Source: Todiramphus chloris collaris
Lineage: Eukaryota > Chordata > Aves > Coraciiformes > Alcedinidae
Length of the DNA stretch: 64,000 nt
Direction of reading: 5' to 3'
Assembly (NCBI GenBank): GCA_025345505.1
Contig: JANVCC010000011.1
Span: 7,743,636-7,807,635, forward strand
Part shown: positions 11,369 to 24,310 of the stretch, in pieces
Layout: each line of letters starts with the position of its first letter
Numbering within the stretch: the stretch's first letter is position 1
Program-made: the position numbers and the translations under genes
The notes under the pieces: model-generated
Database searches by the model: none
Told to the model about the DNA's origin: nothing
The model's input: the letters and a program-made list of their open reading frames with translations, nothing else

Positions 11369-12268
11369 ATCTAATCTGTAGAAATTGCTATGATTTCTGA
11401 ATTTGTTACTTATTCTAGCATAAGGTAGAATATGACAGGCAGAATTTAGGTACTTGAACAAAATACAGTCCTAAAATCCTTAAGCAACTGCTGCCTAGAT
11501 TTGAAATTGTCACTGTTTATCAAGTTAAATTTACATTCAAGTCTCCATGTACATGTAAGATGTCTCTGCATCAAATAAGTCACACAACCTGAACTACTTC
11601 TTGACCAGAAAGATCATTTTAATAGTATGGATAGATTGTGGTCTTGTATCTTTTGTATTATGTCTTTTCCACCCTCTTTCCAAGAAAAATAGGTTATACA
11701 TTGACAAGTATGACACTTTTTTTAAAAACTGAAGAACGTGAGTTTGAACACACTCAGGCTAAGGAGGGAATAAGACCTAAATTTTCAGTGTGACATTGTA
11801 GTCTATGATATGAACCAGATAACCTCTTCCTCTACCCACCTCTAAAGAGAAAATAAGTCTGTTTTCAGGATAAGGTTCAGACTGGGAAACCAAGTGAAGG
11901 CTAGTCCTTAAAAATCTTGTGGTTTGTATCTGCACTGCTTTCTTGTGTATTTTTAACACAAAGATTTTCTGAACCATATGTTGAAATATCTTGCTCTATT
12001 CAGATATTAGACAGAGAGCTTGGGTAGCAAACAGAGAGGTAGGTATCCCATGACAAGGATCAGAAACCTGAAAGTACACTTTGCAATATATGCTTCTGAG
12101 ATAGACACAATCCTTACAGCATCTAGCTGGAAATCTTCTTTCTGGAAGACAACAGCTGTAGCTGTATATATTTTTACCTTTTCGCAGTTTATGACTTTAT
12201 TTAAGTTTCAGGTTCTCTGCCTGTAACAATATAAGTTGCTAGCCTCCAGTTTTATCTTTTTTCATCTC
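11369..12268. other. unique AT-rich sequence, no gene seen
   Basis: No recognised gene or repeat between the CR1 copy and the T-tract. Confidence 0.5.
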
Positions 12269-12292
12269 TTTTTTTTTTTTTTTTTTTTTTTT
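12269..12292. repeat. poly(T) tract, T24
   Basis: Twenty-four consecutive T, preceded by a pyrimidine-rich TTTTTTCATCTC stretch. No retroposon body is recognised on either side. Confidence 0.95.
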
Positions 12293-13215
12293 GTCTGGGG
12301 AAGAGGATTGTTTATGTAGTCCTTGACTAATAATGGGAAAATAAATTACAAAAATTATAGAAATTGTAGAATAAATAGTCAATTGGTGGAAATTTTGAAT
12401 CAAATTCCTTACATCTTATTTATAGTTTTCTTAAATACTTCCCTCTATAGTATCTAATTGACTGATCCAATATCAGAGTAACAAAACATTCGCACAGCAC
12501 ACTTATCTACTGAAAAAAAAAAATGTAGTGAAAAACAAACACAAATTTCCTTCAGGCAATGAAACAAGTGGGCAAATTAATCTATCTGGGTATGAACTGA
12601 AATGTCTAGGCTGTTTCACATAGGCCATCAAATTAAGACATTCCTCCTCCACCTCATTGCTACATATTATGCCATTATATTAGTAAGAGAACAGGAGTGT
12701 TAGGCTTCATGTATCTCCATTCATTTTGTAATAATATTTACTTTCCACATGTTTAGGAGACATGCTGTATTTTTTATGAACAAATGTACTTTCTTCAAGA
12801 AGATTCTCCATAATCTGAATGCCAATGTTGGGGGCAGGGATGAAGCAAAGGGGAACTGATCCTATATAGTATAATTGACATTACATTGTAAATTTCAACA
12901 TTTGCAGGATTAGCACTGACACTTGGCATGGCAGATTAATGAGTGTTCAGAGCATTCAGGAAGAACAGTCTGTGCTCATTCAGCTGGATCTCATTGTCAG
13001 GTGCCCTTTATTTGGCAGGATTTCAAGGATGCCACTGACAGTAAAGGAAATGTGTTTTGGGCACTGTTGTTGCTTTACATACTGCCATTGTTTGCTTAAG
13101 TGTTGGAAGGAAAACCATCAACAAAATTCTTAGACAGCAACACTGCAGACAGTTTTTACCTAGGAGGACATTAGAAATATATGCAGTTATTTTAGAGAAC
13201 TGGGGTCTCTTGGAG
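12293..13215. other. unique AT-rich sequence, no gene seen
   Basis: No recognised gene or repeat. It contains an A-run near 12512-12523. Confidence 0.5.
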
Positions 13216-14230
13216 TCATAGAATCATAGAATGGCTTAGTCTGGAAGGGACCTTAAAAAAATCATCTAATCCAACCTCCCTGCCATGGGCAGGGATGCCT
13301 CTCAACTAGACTAGGTTGCTCAAGGCCTCATACATCCTGGCCTTGAACACCCCGGGTATGGGGCATCCACAACCCCTCTGGGCAATATAGTCCAGAATCT
13401 CATGACCCTCATACTCAAGAACTTTTTCCTACAATCCAATCAAAACCTATTTTCCCTCAGTTTAAAACCATTTCCCCTTCTCCTATCACTGGACACTTTT
13501 GTGAATAGTCCCTCTTCAGCCTTCCTGCAGGTTCCCTTCAGGTACTGGAAGGCAGTTATAAGGTCCCCCCGGAGTCTTCGACAAGCTGAACAATCCCAAG
13601 TCCCTCAGCCTATCCTTGTAGCAGAGGTGCTCCAGCCCCTGGATCACCTTTGTGGCCCTCCTCTGGAATCGTTCCAACAGATCTATGTCCCTCTTATGGT
13701 GGGGGCACCAGAACTGGATGCAGAATTTGAGGTGGTGTCTCAGAAGTCTAACAGAGTAAAGGGGGAGAATAACCTCTCTTGATCTGCTGGCCACACTCCG
13801 CTTGATGCATCCTAAGATACAGTTGGCCTTCTGAGCTGCATGAGCGCACTGCCGGCTTATGTTGAGCTTCTCATCAACCAATACCCCCAAGTCCTTTTCT
13901 TCATGGCTACTCTCAACCCTCTCTGTACCCAGTCTGTAACTGTGCCTGGGATTGGCCCAGTCCAGATGCAGGACCTTGCACTTTGACTTGTTGAACCTCA
14001 TGCAGTTTGCATTGGCCCATTTCTCAAGCCTGCCAAGGTCCCTCTGGATGGCACCCATTCCCTCAAGTGAGTCCATTGCACCACAAAATTTGGTGAGGGT
14101 GCACTCAATGCCATTGTCCATGTTGCTGACAAAGATGTTGAACAGCACTAGACCCAGAACAGATCCCTGAGGAACTCCATTTGTCACTGGCCTCTACCTG
14201 GACATCAAGCCATTGATCACAACTCTCAAA
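13216..14230 (-). mobile_element. CR1 LINE, 5'-truncated
   Basis: A minus-strand CR1 of about 1.0 kb. The left edge shows two 8-mer tail units (CATAGAAT twice at 13218-13233), then the GGAAGGGACCTTAAAAAAATCATCTAATCCAACC block. The element runs through the C-terminal coding part and into the palm. It breaks off near 14230, just upstream of the VPQGSVLG motif. The 3' untranslated part includes the usual CATGGGCAGGGATGCCTC block. Its sequence differs from the copy at 9.6-11.4 kb, so it belongs to another CR1 subfamily. Confidence 0.93.
13516..14187 (-). pseudogene. CR1 reverse-transcriptase remnant with destroyed catalytic box
   Basis: This is the longest open frame in the window (223 codons). 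It reads VPQGSVLG at residues 5-12, then [71 protein letters not shown] and [20 protein letters not shown], which is the order of the CR1 palm-to-thumb region. At the catalytic [FY]xDD position (codons at 14077-14088) it has F-C-G-A, so both Asp residues are gone. The frame is also lost after the FSLSK block near 13560. The first catalytic Asp (motif A) lies upstream of the truncation point. It is a dead fragment despite its length. Confidence 0.93.
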
Positions 14231-15625
14231 AAGCTAATTATTGGACCCTTACTACCTAAACTGCCAGTAATGTTGTCTCATTAGGACTCTTTAAAAGGAT
14301 GTTGGAAACATAATCTCAGTTCCCTCTGACCAAGGAGTATCTGATCTGTATCTTCCACTGTCAGTAGCCTACATACCATGTCAAAATGTAATCTGGGTTG
14401 GGTTCACTTAATCTTTCCTGGTGCTACTTGCCCGTATTTTGTTAAATTAATAGTTTTACTTTGCTTCTTCCTATAGTTGATCAGCAGTGCTGAATTATTT
14501 GATACAGAAATCTCCTCAGAACCATTTCTGGACTAATTGTACCAACAAAACTTTCAACTTTATGCATGTAGTCTCTTGTAAACTACAAAATATGAGACAG
14601 CAGGATGTTCACTCATAGCATGCTGGAAGATCTCACGGGAGTTGATATGATAAGTATAGGAATAAAAAATCAGAGCATGAAATTTAATCCACTTCCTAGA
14701 ACAATAAGGTAAAAATGCAAATATTTTAAGTATGCTAATATTTTTAATATGCAAATTCATTTCAAAACAATTGTGGTAACAACTATCAGGAAAAAGAAGC
14801 AGATATTTTGCAAGCTTAAAAGCAATATCCCCTACATGACAAAAGTCATAGAATAGCTGACAAGGGTCTTAAAAGATGTGAAATAGGGACTAAGGTTATG
14901 TTTAACATTTGTGTGGTGTCTACCTTGATAAGAACATTGCAGGAGTAGTCATAAGTACTCCTAGATATGAAATAATAATAATGATGCCATCATTTTTCTT
15001 TAGAGAATTACCATTTATTAAGGTATTAAAAAGTTTACTTTTCCTTCAGAGCTGGAATTTGATAAAATCATGATCCCATCAATCTTTGATGTTAATTTTT
15101 ATCTTAAATCAAGGTCTTACATACATTTTTTTAAACATTAGAAAGATACTTAATGTTACATCCCTTTTAGAGGTATGCCAAAAAGTCACAATTATGTCTA
15201 AAAGATTGTGACAGGAGTCTTTCTCTGTGCGATTTTATAAATTAATCTGAAGTCTAAATCTTCTTGGGCTTAATTTAATTTGAACTATTACTAAGGTACA
15301 CACAAAATGAAGATTAAAGGAATAGACTGAGATACTCATGTTGGGTTTTTTTTCCCTCTGTCCATACTCTGTCCAAGCTTCCTCAGAACTTCATTTTCAT
15401 TTTTACCTTTTCAAAACCACTAATTCACAAGGCTCTTGCAAAATTTATAGACCCATTTAAACATCTCATACTGAATTTTGTGACAGTGTTTATCAACAGT
15501 GAAGTGTTTTGTTATATGACTTCTATAAAAAGCCCCAGGATAGATAACAGGAGAAAAGAAGAAAAAATCAAAATAATAAAAGAGCAAAACAAAACCAAAG
15601 CAGCCTTAGTCTGGATTTTTCTTTC
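14231..15625. other. unique AT-rich sequence, no gene seen
   Basis: No recognised gene or repeat. Only chance short open frames are present. Confidence 0.5.
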
Positions 15626-15648
15626 TTTTTTTTTTTTTTTTTTTTTTT
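15626..15648. repeat. poly(T) tract, T23
   Basis: Twenty-three T preceded by TTTTTCTTTC. The second long T-run in this part of the window (see 12269-12292). No attached retroposon is recognised. Confidence 0.95.
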
Positions 15649-15961
15649 AAGTACTACATGCAAAGAAATGACAGCATTCCAGATTTCAGCACCACCTTAG
15701 ATTTAATCTGTGCTCCCTACAAGGTGCAACGCTCAGAGCTGATGGGGGAAGTCAAAGTCATTTTCATCACACATACATTCAGCACAGTTTATTGATTACA
15801 GATATTAATGGAGATCATAAAAATGAAGCCACATCATGGCAGTAATCAATTTTTAGAATAGTCTGACCAGTGCCATGGGGCACTGTAGCAGGCATTGTTC
15901 ATATGAGAGGGTAACCAAACAAAACCTCTCAAAACTATGAAGGTGACACAGATACGTGAAC

Positions 15962-16003
15962 AGAGAAGAGAGAAAGAAAGAGACAGAAAGAGGATAGGGA
16001 AAG
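15962..16003. repeat. purine-rich GA tract
   Basis: AGAGAAGAGAGAAAGAAAGAGACAGAAAGAGGATAGGGAAAG: about 42 nearly pure purines, which is simple-repeat-like. Confidence 0.75.
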
Positions 16004-16564
16004 ACTTTTTTACTAATTACTTTGCTGATAATGTTGCATTAAGTATTTATTTCCTTCAACTGTGTATCTTTAATTACTATTATTATGAATACAATTAGTA
16101 TTAAATATTGTTTGGAGACCCCAACTGAGATCTTGGCCTTACCTTGTTAAACAGTACACAGTCAGGGTAAGAGAGTCCCTTTTCTAAAATAGCTAATTCC
16201 TATTGGACAGGAAAAGCAAAGAATGAGAATGGAAATAAATTCCATGAAATAAAAGTTCTTATAAAATGTCACTCAGCTGATTATTTATAAAGGAAGGATA
16301 GATGGATTGTCCCCTATATCACTTGTCAGTTGAAGTCTTAACCCTGTTAGTTGGGTTCTCAACAGTCACCTTCCTGAACACTGTATTCCATCTATAGCAA
16401 ATGGAGTGGAATCAGCAGCTTCAGGAGATGACACATATACCTATCTTACACATTGCTTTTTTCTTGTTGAGATGACTAGAGTTGTCGAATGCATAGTTCA
16501 GTTTGGTTTGTTGCCTTATTTTCAGATATCCAAAGAATCTCACCCAAAACATGCTAAATCTTAG
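16004..16564. other. unique AT-rich sequence, no gene seen
   Basis: No recognised gene or repeat. Confidence 0.5.
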
Positions 16565-17243
16565 AAACATAAAATCATGGAAAGGTTTAAGTTGGAAGGG
16601 AACTTCCAAGATCATCTAGTCCAACCTTCCCTCCATGGGAGGGACATCTTGCACTAGATCAGGCTGCTCAAAGCCCTGTGCAAACTGACTTTTAACACTC
16701 TCAGTGACTGGGCATCCACATTTTTCTGGACACTTGTTCCAGTGTCTTACCACCTTTATTTTAAAAAAATTCGTCCTTATATCTAGTCTAAATCTACCCT
16801 CTTTTAATTTAAAACCATTACCCCTTGTATTATTGCAACAGGCCCTGCTAAAAAAATTGTCCTCATCTTTCCTATAGACCCCCTTTAGGTACTCAAAGAC
16901 CACAATGAAGTCTCCCCAGAGCCATCTCTTCTGCAGGCTGAACAAAACCAGCTCTCTCAGCCTGCCCTCACAGGAGGTGTTCCACCCCTCTGATAATTTT
17001 CATGGCCCCCTTTGTATGCACTCCAACAGGTCTATGTCTTTCCTGTGCTGAGGACTCCAGAGCTGGATGCAATACCCAAGGTGAGGTCTCACCAAAAGCA
17101 GAATAGAGGGTCAGAATCATGTCTCTCACCCAGCTGGCCATACTTTGGTGCAGCCCAAGATACGGTTGATTCTGTGCTGCAAGCATGCATTGCTGGCTCA
17201 TGTCCAGCTTTTCAACCACCAGTACTCCCAAGTCCTTCTATAA
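16565..17243 (-). mobile_element. CR1 LINE, 5'-truncated, older subfamily
   Basis: A minus-strand CR1 3' fragment of about 680 bp. The left edge ACATAAAATCATGGAAAGGTTTAAGTTGGAAGGGAACTTCC is the decayed 3' end. Broken minus frames at 16616-16945 and 16968-17231 carry GNGFKLKEGRFRLDIRTNFF, VRHWNK and MGVLVVEKLDMSQQC, the usual CR1 C-terminal blocks. The FKLKEGRFRLDIR variant matches the plus-strand copy at 24083-24283 better than the copies at 4 and 10 kb, which suggests a shared subfamily. It breaks off at the GVLV block near 17243. Confidence 0.9.
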
Positions 17244-17439
17244 AACTTTTTCAGTACACAAGTCTTTAATTTATTATTCCACCAGAACCAGACAGGACTG
17301 TATGCTAACAAAATGAAACACCATCAGTGTATGGCTTTTAGTATACCACAACCCAGAGCTTCTTACCCTGCAGTCAGGGAATTCTCATAAATGGTAAGTG
17401 ATTTTTGGTTTCCATCTCTTTGGGAAGAGAAGAGGGGAC

Positions 17440-17505
17440 TGAAGCCCAGAACACCAGTTGAGTACCTTGACCACTGACTAGAACTAGAATAGCTCTGCCT
17501 TTCTC
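17440..17505 (+). repeat. possible SINE 3' fragment (MIR-like)
   Basis: GACTGAAGCCCAGAACACCAGTTGAGTACCTTGACCACTGACTAGAA resembles the part of old amniote tRNA-type SINEs that ends in CCTTAACCACTAGACCA. It is short and diverged, so the call is tentative. Confidence 0.3.
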
Positions 17506-20500
17506 ATTTGTTAATCTAATTCCAAGAAAATCCTCCCTCCCTCTTCTCACAGGGGAAAACTTCTTGATTTACAATGTATTTTTGGACCAGAAAAGATTTT
17601 TTCTCACCCTTAAAAATAAATTTCCAGATCTAGTGAGAGTTTCATCAAGGAAATTATTTAGTCTCCTAATTAAGGTAGGAAATGGAGCCAGAGAATAAAT
17701 CCAATACTAGGTTTAGGAAATTTTAGACTATTAGATCCCTGTGAAAGAAATGGGTTATTTAGAAAATCTTTGCTTATTTTGGGGAAACTCTCCTCTACTC
17801 TTTCTGTGAGTTTGCTTGGTTCCACTGGCTGATTGTGTGTTAGGAGAAATTAAAAAAAAAAAAACCTTCCTACAGATATTTTGTAAACAATAAGTGATAC
17901 ACTACTTCCTTTATCTTCTTTTAGATGGCCCAGTACCAGCTTTGAAGACTTAAGAGGTTTATTACGGTGTGGCTGGTGTCTCTTCCACTGTTGAATTTAC
18001 AGTCAAAACTGCTATCAGTTGAATTTTAACCACTTATTTAAGCCAAAGAAAAAAGAAATCTTCAAACTAGAAGTTATTTAGGAATTATCAGTGGCAAGCA
18101 GACTTTATTTGAATAATTGGAATTGTTTGTGTATTGTTTGTTTGAAGTATAATGGGTTTTCTAAGGACTTCTTTTCTCTTTTAGCCAAGTGTAACCACAA
18201 TTATAAGATTTTAAACATAAATAGGTTATATTGTCCCTGCCCAACTCACACATTACAGTGTTATTTTTCAAACAGTGCACTGTTTGTTGAGTACACAATG
18301 ATAAGTTATTTAGATATAAAAAGAGTATTAGGTCAATCTACGCATCTGTGTAAAGACAGGATATCATATGAGAAGTCCTCATTTGGTAAGTTACTGCTTA
18401 TTTATGATTGAGTTTGACAGGGAGTATATCATAATAGATTTTCCTGACAAATTCATGTCAGATAAAGATTTCAGTTCAGGTTATTCTCTTCTACTAGAAC
18501 TTCAGTGCTATGTGAAACTTGTGCTAGCATTTAGTGCAAAGATGAATTTTTCATTATAGATGCAGGAAATGCAAATGTTTGTTTTGAGAGATTGCTGAAA
18601 TACAGAGACCACTCAACCTGCAATTTGCAAAATGTGAACAAAGACATCAGTTTATTTTGTCTATGAAATTTCCATGCAATAACCCTCCCAAAAGTATGGA
18701 AATAAATTTTGTACTCTTCAACTACTATTAAGTAATTGAAAAATCACTGTCGACTAGTTGGACCATTGATAGGTATTATGTAATCCTTCCTTCCATATTG
18801 TAAACAACTGATCACTCTTCCAGAGTAGTTATTTTTCATTTTAAGCAACTAGGTCAAAAATTACCATCTTATTTGTGTATGATCTATGTGCCTGTTGCCT
18901 TTATAGTCCTTTGTATCCATGTGTCCAAATCCTAAACTCAGTCAAACATTTTTCCCTTCAAGTGAGGGGAAACCACTAAAAAAAAATATGGATTGCTATG
19001 CAGTTTAAACAAACATTTACCACAAAGGCAAAGAAAGACAGCACCTCCACACTTAACATGTATAACAGTATTCACCTTGCATTCTTCCCTTGAGTCAGTT
19101 ACATCTAAAGCTCATTTTCCATTCTTATTTAAGGATGTGAACCTTCCTTTGCAGTTTGCCCTGTTATTTGTTCTCAGTCTAAAGCAGATACTTCTCCAAG
19201 AGCTTTTACATTGTCTCAATAACAAATAAATGTTTCGCTTGTCAAATTCAAAGAAGTACTAGCTAAAAAACAGGTAGGCTCTTGTAATAAACTCTTCTGA
19301 TTTTTAAGACCTCTTTGCATTCCTAATTGCTTCATCTACTGTAGAACGCGTTTGCCTAAAAAAGGCCACAACAACATTGAATGTTGCTTCTATGAACTGT
19401 ATTAGCCTTTCAAACTAAGCAGACCAAGCTGCTAAGCACACCACAGCTGACTGCTCAAATGGTACAAGGACTAATGGACCACAATAAGCAGGTATCACAG
19501 CATGTTAACCTCAGTGTAAAATAAATTTGAGTTTAAGTAATGATGCTTCCACTTGGACCAGATTCCAAAATCAGTGCAGAAAGCAGCAAGCTTTCTGATC
19601 TGGTGCCAGGACATCAGGCACTGCCTTGAACAGATGCTCCCTATGGAATTTATTGTATGAAAGAAGGAACACCAGTTAATCTGATTTACAAGGTTATGCA
19701 TAATATTTCTGCACCACAGATTTCCAATTTGTTATAAACAAACAGCTTTAATTCTCCAATAAATATGTTTGAGAAGATTTGCACTGAGCTTTATTGGTAT
19801 GTATAGGAAGAGCTTCTTTGCATAGCTCCTTATCCTCAAAACATGTGAAATGATTTGTAATTCTGAAAAGAACATGAAAAATGCGTGCAATTTTAACCAA
19901 AGGCTGCAATAAGCTGAATAAATTAGGTTCATAAGTAAAAATGACATTAACAAGGCTGACAGGTGGAAAACTTCTGTAATGATGCCTGCTGGTATCCAAA
20001 TGATTGGGTATGTCCCCGTGTGTGTTCATGTGTGAGTAAACGTGCATGTTTGTCTGCTTATTATTACTATATACTGCAGTATTAATGACACTTTTTTTGC
20101 TTTTGGGTATGGTTCCTGCATAAATCTTAATGTTGTTATGTAAATTTCCTTACAGTATAAGCAGTTTAAGGCAGTAAATCCTGATTGAAATTCTGCAAAC
20201 AAGATAGGTCTGGTTTTACTGTTTATGTTTGTGCTGTACAAAATAAAAAAAAAAAACCAAAACCCACCTTAAATTCTACGTTGTTGGAGGTTTTTTTCAC
20301 CAGTGCCCTACATACTTTATAGAATTTATTTATGTATACACTAATATTTTTTCTATCTCTGTTTTACCTGCAATACTTTATTATACGATGGTACCCTGTT
20401 TTGAAACCACAGTCTGATTTCATCTAACTCCTCTCTCTTTTGGAAAGATTATATATTTAAACTTTCCCATTAAATTTCCAAGATGATTTCCAGCATCTGA

Positions 20501-21000
20501 AGGTTTCAAAGAGAAAAGGGCCTGCTGTCGTCAGCTTGTTGTCAACTTTCATAGCAAAAATAATTGATTTCTCTGTTTCCACAGAATTATTTATGTGCAT
20601 TTGGTTGAAAGAAATGCTTCAGGATTCTCCATGAGACCAGCAAAAATACAGGGAGTTACTGTTTTCTCTAAGGTTTAATAAAATCAATTTGCTAGTAAGT
20701 TCTGTAGTTTAAAGTCATGCCTCTAACCTGATGTTCAGGTAATAACCAGGAGGGTGTCTGCTACAATATCTTGCTGGCGATGTCCCTGCAAAGCTGTGGA
20801 ATACACTGTCACTTGAACATGGCATAATGAGTCTTCCCCTTTCTGTAAGGCACAGAACCTAGATGAATAACAGTGGGAAGACAGCAAAGTGCCACCAGCA
20901 TTCTGAGGCACTGCAGAAAATAACCATGTAATACTCACTAACAAAGTATCAGGGGAATAACAAGGGGACAAACCAGGATTTTAGAGCCTTGAGGAAGATT
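17506..21000. other. long unique AT-rich stretch, no gene seen
   Basis: About 3.5 kb of AT-rich sequence with A-runs near 17852-17863 and 20245-20256. Open frames such as 18091-18411 (106 codons) and 19748-20047 resemble no family I know and have no coding context. I see nothing else in it. Confidence 0.5.
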
Positions 21001-21015
21001 TGTGTGTGTGTGTGT
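21001..21015. repeat. short (TG)n microsatellite
   Basis: Seven and a half TG units followed by a CTGTG remnant. Confidence 0.85.
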
Positions 21016-23934
21016 CTGTGGAAAGTGTGGTCAGTATCACCTGTTGCACTTGATTAGTTTACAGAGAATCCAAAGCAAAACTATTTACTCTTTGTTGTCA
21101 TTCACAGCTGCTTTGCTATTATTATCTGCTTCACAGTAATTCCAAAGCCAGGATCAAAGGATCATGATACATTGTACTAATCACTGTGGATACAAATGAA
21201 AGACATTTTCAGTCTCCAACCATTCAAAATATGATACAGCAAGGAGATGCAATAGCTGGATAAAATGAATAACAGTGGAAGACGAGAGAAGCAAAATAAT
21301 AAAAGCAAAATTTCAGCATGTTTTGCATAGAAGTCAGGATTTCTACTAGAGAATTTACCCCTGAAAACAGGAAAGAGTAAGGCCACAGTGTGCTTGCTTG
21401 TGGGTGGACAGAAAAGCAAAATAAAATGCAGTTGCTGCCTTGAATATGTGCTGCCAGTCTGTACAAAGTGTACTGCACTACTAATTAGTAACTGTTTTGC
21501 TTACTTTCACTGTTAAGTTTAAAATATATTTCTTATAGCCAGATAGAAGGTATGCTGAAAGATATCCGGCAGCACTACTTTTCTTGTGTCTCCACCCAAG
21601 CCTGTCTTCAGGAACCTGCCTTCCCGCATTTTTATTCCTCATCTGTCCCTACTTATTCCTGAAACTTCTTAAATTTACAAAACTTTCTCTTTCCCTCTGG
21701 CCCTCCTGCTATTCACTTACAAAACTTACCTCTGACCATGTCTTCTATGAAATACAGGGGTAAAGTGATGATACTGTGGTTATGGACAGTGGCTGACTTT
21801 TGCTTAGTACTGCTGTAAACACCTTGAAGAACTCAGGGAAATCACTGAATTTTCTGTATTCTACATGAACACTGCCTGTCAAGAGTTTAAATATAGGGAA
21901 GCCAGGTAATGTAAGAGTGGAAGAAATCTGACATAGTTACTGGAACTTTTACTTGTTGTCTGTGGTGTTGGGAAGTAAGGAACAGAGAACATCCAAAATA
22001 TTTGTCCTAAGGCAAATATCAAACTTCATTTAGTGCCTGGGGGCAAAGGAACTCTCTTCAGACACCCAGGCTCAGCAGCTTCCTTCAGTACCAAAAATAA
22101 TGATACCACTGTAACATGATGACCTACGGTTCATCTCTTATAACTTTAGACATTTGTATTGTAGATACTTGGTGAGATGAATGCCACCTCTGAGGGCATC
22201 ACACAGTGTCTTGTGCTGCCTGTCTGTCCTCCTGTCCTTGATTTGAAGTCCAGGTTTTCCTCTTCACTTTTTTTATTAACCTTAGCATTGCTTAGCAATT
22301 CTCCATCTAAACACAGCTTCCAGAGTCTAATCCACACAGATGAATAGAGTTGATGCACTCCATACTATCACTTCTGTGAACTATAAAAAAGTTCATTTTC
22401 ATTCTGAGCAGACTGTAAACACAATCAATCCCACGAGGACCTGCATCTTTATTCAGGTTGAAAAGCTAATGGGTTTGTGGTCCAACTTCATTTATTTAAT
22501 GTTCCTCAAGAACCTTTGGTCATTACTGATGTTGTTATGAGCATCAACAGAACTCTAAAAGGAAACTCAATAAAGCTGAGTAAAATTATCAGCATAAAAT
22601 TAAATATTCTTGAAATGAAATAAGAATAACTCAAACAGATAGAGGGAAAAAAATAACATCCATAAACATGGGAACTGAACTAATTAAACCACAAAGAAAA
22701 CAATAGTAAATCTGTTTCCCCAAATTGATAATAATTACTAGTAATAACTTTCACTTATGTTCAATGAGTCAGCCAAGGATCTCTAAGTGTTAGTTAAAAA
22801 TGGATGTTATTTTTTTCTCATGATCACTACTTTGGAACCTGAAACACAATATGATTAAGTAAATGCTCCAAACTCTTTCTCTAAGCTATTGACAGAGTAT
22901 AGAAACTGTCACAGTTCATTGCTTCTCAGATCTTTGCTCCAATCAGTTATCTGTCAGTGCTTTGCTGAAAGCTAGAAAAATCATTGAGAATGATCACAAT
23001 GCACACAAGCTACATAAATGTAACATTAAGGACAATGCACAACAGTATTTTTTATTTTTAACATATATGAAGGCCTGTATCAAGACCTGATTAAGAAGGA
23101 AACGGTTTCCTCTCTGACTTTTGCTATGGCTTTGTATGTAAGTAAAGGTCTAATCATTAATAAGCTTCAGAAAAGTTGGAATTAGGCAAAAATGAAGGGG
23201 TGTGTGGTTATTCTAATCACATAGGACAATGAAAAGCAAAGGGAGACATTACGGTTTCAGAAAACTGAAGATAACTGATTAATTTCTGCTCATTATTCAG
23301 GTGAGATACAGCTGGCCCTCAAGGGCCATTCCAAAATATCAATTACAATAAAACTGAAATAATCAATAAATCAATCAACTAATCAATTCATATAAATGCA
23401 TACTAAACTAAGCTGTTTTGTAGTACAACAGAGGAAAAAAGAGATGCCTGAAAAGCAGCCTAAGGGTTGTTCTAATAGGAATTGCTGAAAACACACACTT
23501 CAGTATGCACTGTCTAGCTCCCTACTTGCTTTAGAAGAAAGCCATTGCCTGAGTAGGTAAACTATTTGAAAGTAGCCTTGGAGGCAGAACTCTTGGCAAT
23601 TTTTTGTCCTGAGATTTGGCCTCATTTACACACAAAACTAATCCTTGGGAAATACCTTCCTTGATTAATTATTAATGAAAGCAAAAAGTGGCTTTATAAG
23701 AGTTCAGCCTCTCTTGTATCGTGTTGCTGTTAAAATTCTTGATTAAAATTTTTGGGAGACTGAATCATAAATGTGAGGAGAGAATAGCCTTTACAACAAT
23801 ATCCCTACAGAGCAATTCCTGCCTCTAAGCACAAATTAACACATCCTGAAACACAGTTAATTTGATAAAAATAGGAAAGCTTTTCTTAACTGACTAATAA
23901 ATAATTTGTAGTATTTGTTAATAAACATAAAAAG
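21016..23934. other. unique sequence, no gene seen
   Basis: About 2.9 kb with no supported gene or repeat. A weak SINE-like phrase (GGGAAATCACTGAATTTTCTG near 21837-21857) is too short to call. Confidence 0.5.
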
Positions 23935-24310
23935 ACTGAGAGAGTTGGGATTGCTAGGCCTTGAAAAGAGAAGTCTCTGAGGAGACCTGCAATAAGGTCT
24001 CTCCACACCTTTCAATATACACAGAGGGCTTATAAGAAAGACACGGATAAACTTTTTTACTAAGGCCTATAACTACAGGACAATGGACAACGATTTTAAA
24101 CTGAAAGAGAGAAGATTTAGTTTGGACATAAGAAAGAAATTCTTTATGATGAGGAGGGTGAGACACTGGAACAGGTTTTCCAGGGAAATTGTGGATCCCC
24201 ATTATTGGATGTATTTAAGTGAAGTCAGAGGGGACTTTGAGCAACCTGATCTGTCCCTGACCATGACAGAGAGGTTGGACTAGATGATCTTTGAAGGTCC
24301 TTTCCATTAG
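23935..24310 (+). mobile_element. CR1 LINE 3' end (plus strand)
   Basis: The only younger-type CR1 here in plus orientation. It starts inside the ORF at the block encoding an L-G-L-F-S-L-like motif (GAGTTGGGATTGCTAGGCCTTGAAAAGAGAAG). The frame at 24083-24283 encodes DNDFKLKERRFSLDIRKKFF and VRHWNRFSREIVD, followed by the 3' UTR phrase GGTTGGACTAGATGATCTTTGAAGGTCCTTTCCA. No clear 8-mer tail remains after it. It is 5'-truncated and about 375 bp long. Confidence 0.9.

Noticed and set aside
12269..15648. Long T-runs (T24, T23) as tails of processed pseudogenes or SINEs
   Set aside because: No recognisable retroposed body or flanking duplication next to either run.
18091..18411. 106-codon open frame in unique DNA
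   Set aside because: No recognisable domain, no coding context, within the length expected by chance in 64 kb of AT-rich DNA.
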